Assembly: GCA_031178625.1 (NCBI GenBank)
Contig: JAPSIR010000008.1
Location: forward strand, 1-36,202
Source of the DNA: Cellulomonas sp.
GTDB lineage: Bacteria; Actinomycetota; Actinomycetes; Actinomycetales; Cellulomonadaceae
Direction: 5' to 3'
Length of the DNA stretch: 36,202 nucleotides
In this document: positions 1 through 8,671 of the stretch, piece after piece
Position numbering within the stretch: position 1 is the first letter of the stretch
How the letters are laid out: each line of letters begins with the position of its first letter
Translations under genes and position numbers: made by a program
The notes under the pieces: model-generated
What the model was told of the DNA's origin: nothing
What the model saw: the letters and a program-made list of their open reading frames with translations, nothing else
Database searches by the model: none

Positions 1-157
1 GCTTGACGCTGTTGACGTCGTTGATCGTCGTCAGCCCCGACTCGATCTCCTGGACACGGACCACGCCGAACGTCGCGACCCCCGCCATGGCGACGATCAG
101 GGCCGCGAACGTCAGCCCCAGCTTGCGTCCGACCGTCAGACGACCTCGTTCGCGCAT
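1..157 (-). CDS. Methyl-accepting chemotaxis protein, N-terminal fragment (runs off window start)
   Basis: Minus-strand translation from ATG at 157: MRERGRLTVGRKLGLTFAALIVAMAGVATFGVVRVQEIESGLTTINDVNSVK; cytoplasmic basic start plus TM helix and MCP-like extracellular start. Truncated by window edge. Confidence 0.6.
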   Translation of the reverse strand, partial: MRERGRLTVGRKLGLTFAALIVAMAGVATFGVVRVQEIESGLTTINDVNSVK

Positions 158-573
158 GTGCGCACCCCTTCCCTGTCCGCCACCCATCGGCCGGCCGGCC
201 GCGGCGCTGAGGTGGCGCGGCCAGGGACGAGGCGTGCGGGGAGGGCACGGGCAGGTCGGCACCGAGGGGCCGACGGTGTCGCGCCGGGTTCCGCCGGCGG
301 AGTGTGGTTGACGTCACGCGCGTGCGTCCGGTAGACCTGTCCGTCGGTGGCACAACGGCGTGGCGCCCGATGCATCACACGGGAGCGGTTCTCGGTAAAC
401 CGCACCCGACGTGCTCGCCGGCCGGAGACGGCTGCGGCGAGCACGTGCACGGTGAGAGCGCGACCATCGTCGCCCGTCCCCGCCGCTGAAGCCCGTCGCC
501 GCGCGGCCCCCGACGTGCCGCAGGCCCCGCGAGCCCGGGGCTCACGGGGCCTGCGCCGACCCACGCCGGGCGG

Positions 574-1368
574 TCAGCCCCGCGTGCCGAGCGCGTCGAT
601 CGCCGCGACCTCGTCGGCGGTGAGCTCGAAGCCGAGCGTGCCGAGGTTCTCCTCGATGCGCTCGCGCCGCACGGACTTCGGGATCACCACGACGTCGTGC
701 TGCACGTGCCAGCGCAGCACCACCTGTGCCGGCGTCACGCCGTGCGCCCGCGCGGCGGCGGCGATCGGCTCGGCGTCCAGGTCGGTGCGCTTGAGCGGGC
801 TGTACCCCTCGACGACCACGCCGCGCTCGCGGTGCGCGGCGAGCAGGTCCGGGTCGTGGTCGACCGGCGAGTACGGGATCTGGTTCACGGCCGGGGCCTC
901 GCCCGTGGCCGCGATCAGCTCGTCGATCTGCGCGATCGAGTAGTTCGAGACGCCGATGGAGCGCACGAGGCCCTCGTCGCGGGCCTTGATGAACTCTGCC
1001 CACACCTCGGGGCTCGCCTGCTTGTTCGGCGGCCAGTGGATGAGCCACAGGTCGAGGTGGTCGGTGCCGAGCGCGGCGAGCGACTCGGTGAGCGTCTGCC
1101 GCTCGCGGCCCGCGTGGTCCGGCGGCAGCTTGGTCGTCACGAAGACGTCGTCCCGGTCGATGCCGCGCGTCGCGAGCGCGCGGCCGACCCGGTCCTCGTT
1201 GCCGTAGCCGGTCGCGGTGTCGATGTGCCGGTAGCCGAGCTGCAGCGCGGTGCTGACGGCGAGCTCGGCCTCGTCGCCCTCGGCCTGCCACGTGCCGAAG
1301 CCGAGGACGGGGATGGCGCCGCCCGGCAGGGTGAGCGTCGGTGTCTGCGGGTGCGTGGTGTCCGTCAT
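574..1368 (-). CDS. Aldo/keto reductase (diketogulonate-reductase-like)
   Basis: MTDTTHPQTPTLTLPGGAIPVLGFGTWQ...HIDTATGYGNEDRVGRAL...DLWLIHWPP...IGVSNYS...QIPYSPVDHD...IPKSVRRERIEENL; classic AKR motifs. Confidence 0.95.
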   Translation of the reverse strand: MTDTTHPQTPTLTLPGGAIPVLGFGTWQAEGDEAELAVSTALQLGYRHIDTATGYGNEDRVGRALATRGIDRDDVFVTTKLPPDHAGRERQTLTESLAALGTDHLDLWLIHWPPNKQASPEVWAEFIKARDEGLVRSIGVSNYSIAQIDELIAATGEAPAVNQIPYSPVDHDPDLLAAHRERGVVVEGYSPLKRTDLDAEPIAAAARAHGVTPAQVVLRWHVQHDVVVIPKSVRRERIEENLGTLGFELTADEVAAIDALGTRG

Positions 1369-1423
1369 GCCTCCCATCCTCACCACGCGGGCGCCGCCGC
1401 GCGCGTCGGGGACGACGGGGTGC

Positions 1424-2632
1424 TCAGCCGACGGCCATGTCGTGCTCGCGGCCGGAGGCCCACTGCGCCACGAGGAGCGTGGCGTCGTCCTGGAGGTGCT
1501 CGCCCTGGTGCCGCAGCACCGCGTGCACGACCTGGCGCAGCGTCTCCGGTGCCGGCTCCCCGGCGGCGGCCGACCGCTCCAGCTGGTCGGTGAGCCGCTC
1601 GAGGCCGTAGAAGCCGCCCGCCGGGTCCCGCGCCTCGGTGATCCCGTCCGTGTAGAAGACGGCCCAGTCGTCGGGCTCGAGCCACTCCTCGGCCACGTCG
1701 GTCCGCCCGTCGCCCAGGCCCAGCACGATGCGGCGCCCGCCCGCGAGCTGCTTGACCACCTTGCCGCGGCGCATGAGCAGCGGGGCGGGGTGGCCCGCGT
1801 TGACGTAGCGCAGCCGACCTGTCGTCAGGTCGAGCTCCGCCAGGACGCCCGTCGCGAACGCCCGCTGCTCCCACTCGTCGGCGATCGCGTCGTCGATGCG
1901 CTGCAGGACGGCCGAGAGCGGGTACCCCTCGCGCCGCCCGTTGCGGTACGCGGACAGCGCCACCGCGGCGACGAGCGTGCCGCGCAGGTCGGGCCCCATG
2001 GCGTCGAAGACCGCCAGGTGCGCGACGCCGTCGACGACGCTGTAGTCGAACGCGTCGGCCGCGACGTCGTAGCAGGGCTCGAGGATCCCCGACACGAGCA
2101 GGCCCGGGCAGCCGGACGTGAGCGGCGGCAGGAGGCCGTGCAGGAGCTCGGTCGGGACCGTGCGGTGCCGGCGGCGCGCGGCCAGGTCGAACGCGTCCCC
2201 GTAGCCGGACTTCGCCACGACGAGGTGGCCGACGAGGTGGCTGAGCAGGCGCAGGCGGTCCTGCACCACCGCGTCGCCGAGGTCGGTGCCTGCGGGCAGG
2301 GTGTACTGGAGGATGCCGAGGCGGTGGACGCCGTCGAGCAGCGGGACCCACAGGGACGGATCGCCGCCGGGTACGGGCACCTGCTCGACGCGGCGGAACG
2401 CGCGGCCTGCGAGCGTGCCGTCGACCGCCACCGGCTCGGCGTCCGGGAGCGAGGGCGCCGGCAGCGGGACGAGGCGCGACTGCTCGTGGGCGACGACGTA
2501 CACGCGGACGGTCGACCCGAGGCGCGCCGCCGCGTGGGCGGCCACCTCGGGCACGTCGTCGGGCCGCGCGAGGTGGACCTCGGCGAGCAGGGCGCGCAGG
2601 CTGTCGAGGGTCCGCGTGTCGTCTGCCGTCAT
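1424..2632 (-). CDS. SpoIIE/PP2C-type serine phosphatase (RsbU-like) with N-terminal GAF-like region
   Basis: VAADAFDYSVVDGVAHLAVFDAMGPDLRGTLVAAVALSAYRNGRREG...LRYVNAGHPAPLLMRRGKV...WAVFYTDGITEARDPAGGFYGLERL; SpoIIE-family signature. Confidence 0.9.
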   Translation of the reverse strand: MTADDTRTLDSLRALLAEVHLARPDDVPEVAAHAAARLGSTVRVYVVAHEQSRLVPLPAPSLPDAEPVAVDGTLAGRAFRRVEQVPVPGGDPSLWVPLLDGVHRLGILQYTLPAGTDLGDAVVQDRLRLLSHLVGHLVVAKSGYGDAFDLAARRRHRTVPTELLHGLLPPLTSGCPGLLVSGILEPCYDVAADAFDYSVVDGVAHLAVFDAMGPDLRGTLVAAVALSAYRNGRREGYPLSAVLQRIDDAIADEWEQRAFATGVLAELDLTTGRLRYVNAGHPAPLLMRRGKVVKQLAGGRRIVLGLGDGRTDVAEEWLEPDDWAVFYTDGITEARDPAGGFYGLERLTDQLERSAAAGEPAPETLRQVVHAVLRHQGEHLQDDATLLVAQWASGREHDMAVG

Positions 2633-2708
2633 CCCCGACGCTAGACAGCCGTCCGGGATGCCGCCCGCCCGGGGGCGGTTCCCCGGGGGCTCGGGCGGCC
2701 GGGCGTGG

Positions 2709-3314
2709 TCAGTCGAGCGTCGCGCCGAGCGCCTTGCGCAGCGTCAGCAGGAGGTTGGTCACGACGGCGTGCCGGTCGGCGTCCCCCGCGCGGACGGTCG
2801 ACCACGCGAGGTACAGCGCCGACCACAGGACGCCCTGCGACCAGTCGTCGGGTATGCGCGCGTCGAGCGAGCCGTCCTGCCGGCCGCGGGCGCACACCGC
2901 GAGCAGGGCGTCGCCGTTGGCGACGTCGTCGGCCCAGGCATCCTCGGGGACGAGGCCCGTGAAGAGGATCGTCAGCAGGTCGCCGAGCTCGAGGTACTCC
3001 TGCGCCACGCGGAGCAGCGCCTCCAGCGCGGTCCCCTCGTCGAGGCGGGCGCGGGCGTGCGCGGCGGCGATGGCCGCGACGGCGTGGCGGGCGACGGCGT
3101 CGAGCAGGTCGGCACGCTCGGGGAAGTAGCGATGCAGCGTCGTGCGGCCCACGTCGGCGAGGTCGGCGACGGCGGCGAGCGAGGCGCCGGGGTCTGCTGC
3201 GAGGGCCCGGACGGCAGCGTCCACGATCGCCTGCCGGGTGCGGGCGCGCGCCCCCGTCTCGGCCGGCGGGGCGGCGGCGCCGACCGACCGCTGCTCGCGC
3301 GTGCTGTTCGCCAT
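2709..3314 (-). CDS. TetR/AcrR family transcriptional regulator
   Basis: TRQAIVDAAVRALAADPGASLAAVADLADVGRTTLHRYFPERADLLDAV N-terminal HTH; divergent to ABC transporter. Confidence 0.93.
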   Translation of the reverse strand: MANSTREQRSVGAAAPPAETGARARTRQAIVDAAVRALAADPGASLAAVADLADVGRTTLHRYFPERADLLDAVARHAVAAIAAAHARARLDEGTALEALLRVAQEYLELGDLLTILFTGLVPEDAWADDVANGDALLAVCARGRQDGSLDARIPDDWSQGVLWSALYLAWSTVRAGDADRHAVVTNLLLTLRKALGATLD

Positions 3315-3356
3315 GAGCGAACGGTACATCGCGATCCTGGGACGGAATTGCCGTTG

Positions 3357-3381
3357 ACCCATATGGAACATGGGTGTTCCA
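3357..3381. promoter_or_regulatory. Putative TetR-family operator: overlapping inverted repeats ACCCAT-N7-ATGGGT (3357-3375) and TGGAAC-N6-GTTCCA (3364-3381)
   Basis: Seen directly in the 75-bp divergent intergenic region between the TetR gene and the ABC transporter gene. Confidence 0.7.
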
Positions 3382-3389
3382 CTCGTGCG

Positions 3390-5342
3390 ATGAGCGCCGA
3401 GCCTGCCCAGGAGCCCCGCACCGCCGCGCCGACGGCCGCGCCGTCCTCTGCGCCGGCCACCACGGCCACGGCGACCGCCGCCGTGCCGCCGTCCACCCCC
3501 GACGCACCCGCACCCGCGCCCGGCGGGACGGGCGCGCTCCTCCCGCGCGGCGAGCAGCTGCGCATCCTGCTCGACCTCGTGCGCCCGCACCGCCGGACGC
3601 TCGCGCTCGGCCTCGTGCTGGGGCTGTTCAGCACCGCGCTGGCGCTCGCGACGCCGATGGTCACCAAGTGGGTGCTGGACACCCTGGGCGGCGACCGGTC
3701 GCTGGCCCAGCCGGTCGCCGTGCTGCTGACGCTGTTCGTCGTCGGCTCGGTCGTCGGGTACGTGCAGTGGGTCGTCATGGGCACGCTGGCCGAGCGCATC
3801 GTCCTCGACGCGCGCGAGTCGCTCGTGCGCCGCTACCTGCGCGCCACGGTCGCCGCGATCACGGGCCGCCCGACCGGCGAGCTCGTCACGCGCGTCACGT
3901 CCGACACGGTCCTGCTGCGCGAGGCGGCGTCGTCCAGCCTCGTCAGCCTCGTCAACGGGACGGTCGCGCTCGTCGGCACGCTCGTGCTCATGGGCGTGCT
4001 CGACCTGGTGCTGCTCGGCACGACGATGGCCGCGATCGTCGTGGTCGGTGCGGTGATGGCCGCGCTGCTGCCCGGCATCGGCGTCGCGGAGAAGGCGTCG
4101 CAGGAGGCGCTGGGCCGCCTGGGCGGGACGCTCGAGGGGTCGCTGCGGGCGATGCGGACCGTGAAGTCCAGCCGCGCCGAGGCGCGGCAGGCGGCGGCGA
4201 TCCTCGGCGCCGCCCGCGACGCACGCGACCACTCGGTGCGCGCTGTCCGCACGACCGCGCTCGCGTGGACCGTCGCGTGGGGCGGCATCCAGCTGGCGAT
4301 CATCGTGATCCTCGGCCTGGGCGCGTGGCGGGTGGCGCAGGGCGAGCTGCCCGTGTCGAGCCTCGTCGCGTTCCTGCTCTACGCCTTCAACATCGTCGGC
4401 CCGATCACCGAGCTGACGCAGAGCCTGACGCAGCTGCAGTCCGGCGTCGCGGCCGCGGCGCGGATCAGCGAGGTGCAGGCGATGGACGTCGAGCCGGACG
4501 GCCCGGCGGACCGCGCCCCGGCGGAGGTGCGGACGGACCCCGACGGCGACGCCGGCCGCGACGGCGGGGCCCGGCGCGAGGACGTCCCCGTGCTCGAGCT
4601 GCGCGGCGTCACCGCCGCCTACGGGCCCGACCGCGAGCCGGCCGTCCGCGACCTCTCGCTGGTCGTGCCGCGGCGCGGCCACACGGCGCTCGTCGGCCCG
4701 TCCGGCGCCGGCAAGACCACGGTGTTCTCCCTGCTCCTGCGGTTCCTCGAGCCGCAGGACGGCCAGATCCTGCTCGACGGCCGCCCGTACGCGACGTGGA
4801 GCCACGCCGAGGTGCGCGGACGGTTCGCCTACGTCGAGCAGGAGACGCCCGTCGTCCCGGGCACGATCCGCGACAACCTGCTGTTCAGCAACCCCGACGC
4901 CACCGAGGACGACCTCCGGCGGGCGCTCGCGGCCGTCCGCCTCGACGGCGCGTTCGACGACCTGCCGGACGGGCTCGGCACCCGCCTGTCGGAGACCTCC
5001 GTGTCCGGCGGGCAGCGGCAGCGCATCGCGCTCGCCCGGGCGATGGTCTGCCGACCGGACGTGCTGCTGCTCGACGAGGCGACGGCGCAGGTCGACGGCC
5101 TCACCGAGGCCGCCGTGCACGACGTCATCCGCGCGATGGCGACGACCGGCGCGGTCGTGACGGTGGCGCACCGCCTGTCGACGGTCGTCGACGCCGACAC
5201 GATCGTCGTGCTCGAGGACGGGCGCGTCCGGGCGCACGGCACGCACGCGGAGCTGCTCGCCACCGACGCGCTGTACCGCGATCTCGTCGAGGCCCTGCGG
5301 ATCCGCGACGCCACCGACGACACCGTGCCGGTCGACGCGTGA
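3390..5342 (+). CDS. ABC transporter, fused permease and ATP-binding protein (multidrug exporter type)
   Basis: TM region plus Walker A GPSGAGKTT, signature SVSGGQRQRIALARAM, Walker B VLLLDEAT, H-loop VAHRLSTV. Confidence 0.95.
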   Translation: MSAEPAQEPRTAAPTAAPSSAPATTATATAAVPPSTPDAPAPAPGGTGALLPRGEQLRILLDLVRPHRRTLALGLVLGLFSTALALATPMVTKWVLDTLGGDRSLAQPVAVLLTLFVVGSVVGYVQWVVMGTLAERIVLDARESLVRRYLRATVAAITGRPTGELVTRVTSDTVLLREAASSSLVSLVNGTVALVGTLVLMGVLDLVLLGTTMAAIVVVGAVMAALLPGIGVAEKASQEALGRLGGTLEGSLRAMRTVKSSRAEARQAAAILGAARDARDHSVRAVRTTALAWTVAWGGIQLAIIVILGLGAWRVAQGELPVSSLVAFLLYAFNIVGPITELTQSLTQLQSGVAAAARISEVQAMDVEPDGPADRAPAEVRTDPDGDAGRDGGARREDVPVLELRGVTAAYGPDREPAVRDLSLVVPRRGHTALVGPSGAGKTTVFSLLLRFLEPQDGQILLDGRPYATWSHAEVRGRFAYVEQETPVVPGTIRDNLLFSNPDATEDDLRRALAAVRLDGAFDDLPDGLGTRLSETSVSGGQRQRIALARAMVCRPDVLLLDEATAQVDGLTEAAVHDVIRAMATTGAVVTVAHRLSTVVDADTIVVLEDGRVRAHGTHAELLATDALYRDLVEALRIRDATDDTVPVDA

Positions 5343-5345
5343 GGC

Positions 5346-5377
5346 GGGGGTGCGCCGCCGGTCGGCGGCGCACCCCC
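5346..5377. terminator. GC-rich hairpin, 14-bp perfect stem, 4-nt loop (GGGGGTGCGCCGCC-GGTC-GGCGGCGCACCCCC)
   Basis: Lies between convergent ABC transporter (+) and YjbR-like (-) genes; symmetric, so possibly bidirectional. No T-tract. Confidence 0.75.
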
Positions 5378-5398
5378 CGAGCGCCTCTGTGCCGGGCC

Positions 5399-5761
5399 TC
5401 AGCCGGCGTCCGTTGCCGGCGCGGGCGGTCCGAGCCCCGGGTGCCGCCGCCGCAGCACCGGCGGCGCGGCCCACCACCACGACTCGGCGAGCAGCGCCCG
5501 GACGAGGTCCTCGTCGGCCGCCCGCAGGTCGACGAGCACCAGGTTCGTGCCCGCGTGGTGGTCGGTCGTCGAGAAGAGGCGTGGGTCCTGCGCGGCGAGC
5601 GCGCGGCGCTCGCCGTCGTCCTCGACGCGGACCGTCAGCCGGTCGTCGTCCCACATCCGCGCGACGAGCGCGCGGTGGAACCACGCGGGCTGCCCCCAGC
5701 TGGACCGCTCGGTCACCCCGGGCAGGGCGAGGGCCAGGCGACGCACGCCGTCGACGTCCAC
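5399..5761 (-). CDS. MmcQ/YjbR-like DNA-binding family protein
   Basis: VDVDGVRRLALALPGVTERSSWGQPAWFHRALVARMWDDDRLTVRVEDDGERRALAAQDPRLFSTTDHHAGTNLVLVDLRAADEDLVRALLAESWWWAAP; likely GTG start, exact start uncertain. Confidence 0.75.
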   Translation of the reverse strand: MDVDGVRRLALALPGVTERSSWGQPAWFHRALVARMWDDDRLTVRVEDDGERRALAAQDPRLFSTTDHHAGTNLVLVDLRAADEDLVRALLAESWWWAAPPVLRRRHPGLGPPAPATDAG

Positions 5762-5793
5762 CCGGCCAGCATGGGCGCACGGTGCCCCGAGTG

Positions 5794-6483
5794 CTACTCC
5801 TCGCCGCCCGGACCGCCGCGGCCCGGCGTCGCCGTGAGCCGACCGCCACCGTTCCCCGTGAGACCCAGCTCGTCGACGAGGTACAGGAACGCCCGCGCGT
5901 ACGGGTGGTCCGCCGTCTCCTCGCGGACCTGGTCCCAGTCGATCTGCTCGCGCAGCGCGCGGGCCATCGGCAGCAGCCACGTGAAGTCGCAGTAGTGCTC
6001 GCCGAGCACGCGCATCTTGGCCGAGATGATGTCGGTGGCCGGCAGCACCGGCATCCGCACCGCGAGGACCTCGAGCTGTTCCGCACGCTCGAGCTGCTCG
6101 TAGGTGACGGGCTCACCGACCATGCGGAAGAGCACGTCGACGAGCTGCCCGTGGTGGTACGCCTTGAACAGCCAGTTCTCCGCGGGCTGCTGCACGTCGA
6201 GGCCCGCTGACGCCAGCGCGTTCTTGGCGCGGTCGACGTCCTCCTCGGCGATCGCGAAGTCGGCGTCGTGGCTGGGCTCCGGCGCGCCCCGCGCCCACGC
6301 GGCGTAGCCGCCGACCAGGGCGAACGGGATCTCGGCGTCGAGGAGCGCGACGGCGGTGCGCCGCAGGCCGTCCTGGAGCGCGGCACGGTCGTCCGGGGTC
6401 TCCGCGCCGGTCGGCACGGGCAGCGGGGGCGGGGCCGCACCGACGAGCGGTGTGCCGCCGGTCGGCGTCGTCTCGGTAGGCAT
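5794..6483 (-). CDS. Nucleotidyltransferase-fold protein
   Basis: IPFALVGGYAAWARGAPEPSHDADFAIAEEDVDRAKNAL resembles the NTase GG...DxDF motif; remainder not assigned. Confidence 0.65.
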   Translation of the reverse strand: MPTETTPTGGTPLVGAAPPPLPVPTGAETPDDRAALQDGLRRTAVALLDAEIPFALVGGYAAWARGAPEPSHDADFAIAEEDVDRAKNALASAGLDVQQPAENWLFKAYHHGQLVDVLFRMVGEPVTYEQLERAEQLEVLAVRMPVLPATDIISAKMRVLGEHYCDFTWLLPMARALREQIDWDQVREETADHPYARAFLYLVDELGLTGNGGGRLTATPGRGGPGGEE

Positions 6484-6612
6484 GCACGGTGTCTACACGC
6501 CCCGCGCCCCGTCCGCAGGGCGAGCGGCGTCGGACGGGCCGGGGACGGGGCGACGACCGGCCCGCGGGGCCCATCCCGCGCGGCGACGCGGACACCGGGT
6601 CACAATCGCCGC

Positions 6613-7377
6613 GTGCGGCTGGCCACCTTCAACATCCTGCACGGGCGCTCGACCGTCGACGGGCGGGTCGACCTCGACCGGTTCGCGGACGCGGTGCGCC
6701 GCCTCGACGCCGACGTGCTCGCGCTCCAGGAGGTCGACCGCGGGCAGGCGCGCTCCCACGGCGCCGACCTGACGTCCGTGGCGGCGGACGCCATGGGTGC
6801 GCCGCACCACCGCTTCGTCGCGACCCTGCAGGGCGAGCCGGACCTGTGGGTCGCCGCGACCGGGGACGCGCAGCCGTCGGGCGCCGCCTACGGGATCGCG
6901 CTGCTGTCGCGCCTGCCCGTGCACGAGTGGCGCGTCGTGGCGCTGCCGGCGCTGCGCGGCCGCACGCCCATCCGGTTCCCGGGCGCCCGCTGGCCGGTGC
7001 TCGTGCGCGACGAGCCGCGGTCCGCCATCGCCGGTGTCGTGCAGACCGCCGACGGCCCGTGCACGGTCGTCGGCACGCACCTGACGTTCATCCCCGGCTG
7101 GAACGCGCGCCAGCTGCGGCACGTCGTCCGCGCGACCCGCACGCTGCCGGGCCCGCGCGTGGTGATGGGCGACCTCAACATGTCCGGCGACCGGCCCGCG
7201 CGCGTGTCCGGGCTGCGGCCGCTCGCGCGCGCGTCGACGTACCCGCTCGCGACGCCGCAGCGGCAGCTCGACCACGTGCTCGGCGGGGGCCGCGTCACCG
7301 CGACGTCGGGTGCCCGCTCGCTCGACCTCGGCCTGTCCGACCACCGCGCGCTCGTCGTCGACGTCGCGGTGGGCTGA
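6613..7377 (+). CDS. Endonuclease/exonuclease/phosphatase (EEP) family hydrolase
   Basis: VRLATFNILHGR...LDADVLALQEVDRGQ...VVGTHLTF...VMGDLNMSGD...LSDHRALVVDV. Confidence 0.9.
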   Translation: MRLATFNILHGRSTVDGRVDLDRFADAVRRLDADVLALQEVDRGQARSHGADLTSVAADAMGAPHHRFVATLQGEPDLWVAATGDAQPSGAAYGIALLSRLPVHEWRVVALPALRGRTPIRFPGARWPVLVRDEPRSAIAGVVQTADGPCTVVGTHLTFIPGWNARQLRHVVRATRTLPGPRVVMGDLNMSGDRPARVSGLRPLARASTYPLATPQRQLDHVLGGGRVTATSGARSLDLGLSDHRALVVDVAVG

Positions 7378-7576
7378 CGCCGCGGGCGGACCTTAGGCGA
7401 CGTCGCGGTGCCCGTGCACGTACGGCCGCGGGCGCGTCCGGCACGGTCTCGCGCAGCGGACGCCCGTTTGCGCGGGCGCGCGTCGTCCGGTCACGGTGGG
7501 TCGCGACCGACGGCGTCGGCCCCGACGGCTCCGGCCGGACGGGACGGCGTCACCAGGCGAGCAGAGAGGAGCACAC

Positions 7577-7849
7577 GTGCTCACCCTGACCGACAACGCC
7601 CGCACCGCCGTCGAGACCCTCACCCAGCGCGCCGGGCTGCCCGAGGAGGGCGGCCTGCGCATCGCCGAGCAGGACTCGGGCGGCTTCGAGCTCGCGCTCG
7701 TCGCCGGTCCGGACCCCGGCGACGACGTCGTGACCGCGGGGGACGCGCACGTCTACGTCGACCCCCGCACGGCGCACACGCTGACCGACCAGCGCCTGGA
7801 CGTCGAGGCGGTCGGCGACGGGTCGGCGTTCACGCTCACCCGGCAGTGA
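7577..7849 (+). CDS. HesB/IscA-like family protein lacking cysteines
   Basis: GTG start with upstream AGAGAGGAG; VLTLTDNARTAVETLTQRAGLPEEGGLRIAEQDSGGFELALVAGPDPGDDVVTAGDAHVYVDPRTAHTLTDQRLDVEAVGDGSAFTLTRQ. Confidence 0.8.
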   Translation: MLTLTDNARTAVETLTQRAGLPEEGGLRIAEQDSGGFELALVAGPDPGDDVVTAGDAHVYVDPRTAHTLTDQRLDVEAVGDGSAFTLTRQ

Positions 7850-7868
7850 CCGCGCACTGACGACGCGG

Positions 7869-7905
7869 CGACGCCCCCGGTGCCGGTGCGGCACCGGGGG
7901 CGTCG
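7869..7905. terminator. Hairpin with 16-bp perfect stem, 5-nt loop (CGACGCCCCCGGTGCC-GGTGC-GGCACCGGGGGCGTCG)
   Basis: Between convergent HesB-like (+) and FMN reductase (-) genes. Confidence 0.8.
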
Positions 7906-7940
7906 TGCGTCCGCGCCGGCTCGGCCTGCGTGGCTGGAGC

Positions 7941-8558
7941 TCAGGCGCCGAGCATGTCCTCGAAGGACGGCACCGCGTCGTACAGCCCCGCACGCCGGAC
8001 GGGCGCGCGGCCCGCCACGCGCTCGGCGAGCTCCTCGCCGGCGCGACGGATGCGGTCGGGCAGCGGACGGGTGTCGTCCGTGCCGGCGTCGGCCCAGTCG
8101 TCGGTCGCGGCGAACACGCCGGTGGGCACGACGTCCGCGCCGAGGTACGCGAACAGCGGGCGCAGCGCGTGGTCGACCGCGAGGGAGTGCCGCGGCGTGC
8201 CGCCGGTCGCGCCGAGGACGACGGGCGTGCCGCGCAGCGCGTCCTTGTCGAGCACGTCGACGAACGACTTGAACAGGCCCGCGTAGGACGCGGTGTAGAC
8301 GGGGGAGACGGCGACGACGCCGTCGGCCGCCGCGAGGGCCTCCTGCGCCTCGGCCAGCGGCCCGCGCGCGAAGCCGGTGAGGGTCATGTCGACGACGTCG
8401 TGCGCGAGGTCGCGCAGCTCGACGACGGTGACGCGGGCGGCGACGCCGCGCTCGGCGAGGGCGGAGACGGTGGCGTCGGCGAGCCGGTCGGCGAGCATGC
8501 GCGTCGACGAGGGCTGCGAGAGGCCGCCCGAGACGACGACGACGGAGCGTTCGCTCAT
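7941..8558 (-). CDS. NADPH-dependent FMN reductase, LLM-partnered type
   Basis: MSERSVVVVSGGLSQPSSTRMLADRLADATV...DGVVAVSPVYTASYAGLFKSFVDVLDKDALRGTPVVLGATGGTPRHSLAVDHALRPLFAYLGA; SD GGAGGAAG upstream. Confidence 0.9.
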   Translation of the reverse strand: MSERSVVVVSGGLSQPSSTRMLADRLADATVSALAERGVAARVTVVELRDLAHDVVDMTLTGFARGPLAEAQEALAAADGVVAVSPVYTASYAGLFKSFVDVLDKDALRGTPVVLGATGGTPRHSLAVDHALRPLFAYLGADVVPTGVFAATDDWADAGTDDTRPLPDRIRRAGEELAERVAGRAPVRRAGLYDAVPSFEDMLGA

Positions 8559-8671
8559 GGTGGTGCCTTCCTCCGGTGCTGCTGGTGCTGCGGGTGACTG
8601 CGGTGCGGTGCGCACCGGGCGCCCGCCCATCCGGGGGCGGCGGGGGCGGACGCCCGGCGGTCAGGGGTGCG

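Noticed and set aside
2709-6440. 1243-aa minus-strand ORF and other very long ORFs (for example 2286-5342 upstream part, 23483-25753 minus, 25645-28587 minus, 29725-33126 minus, 33164-35527 plus)
   Set aside because: Low-complexity Arg/Ala/Gly/Pro-rich translations antisense or frame-shifted to well-supported genes; a typical artefact of very high GC. Only the TetR part of 2709-6440 is real.
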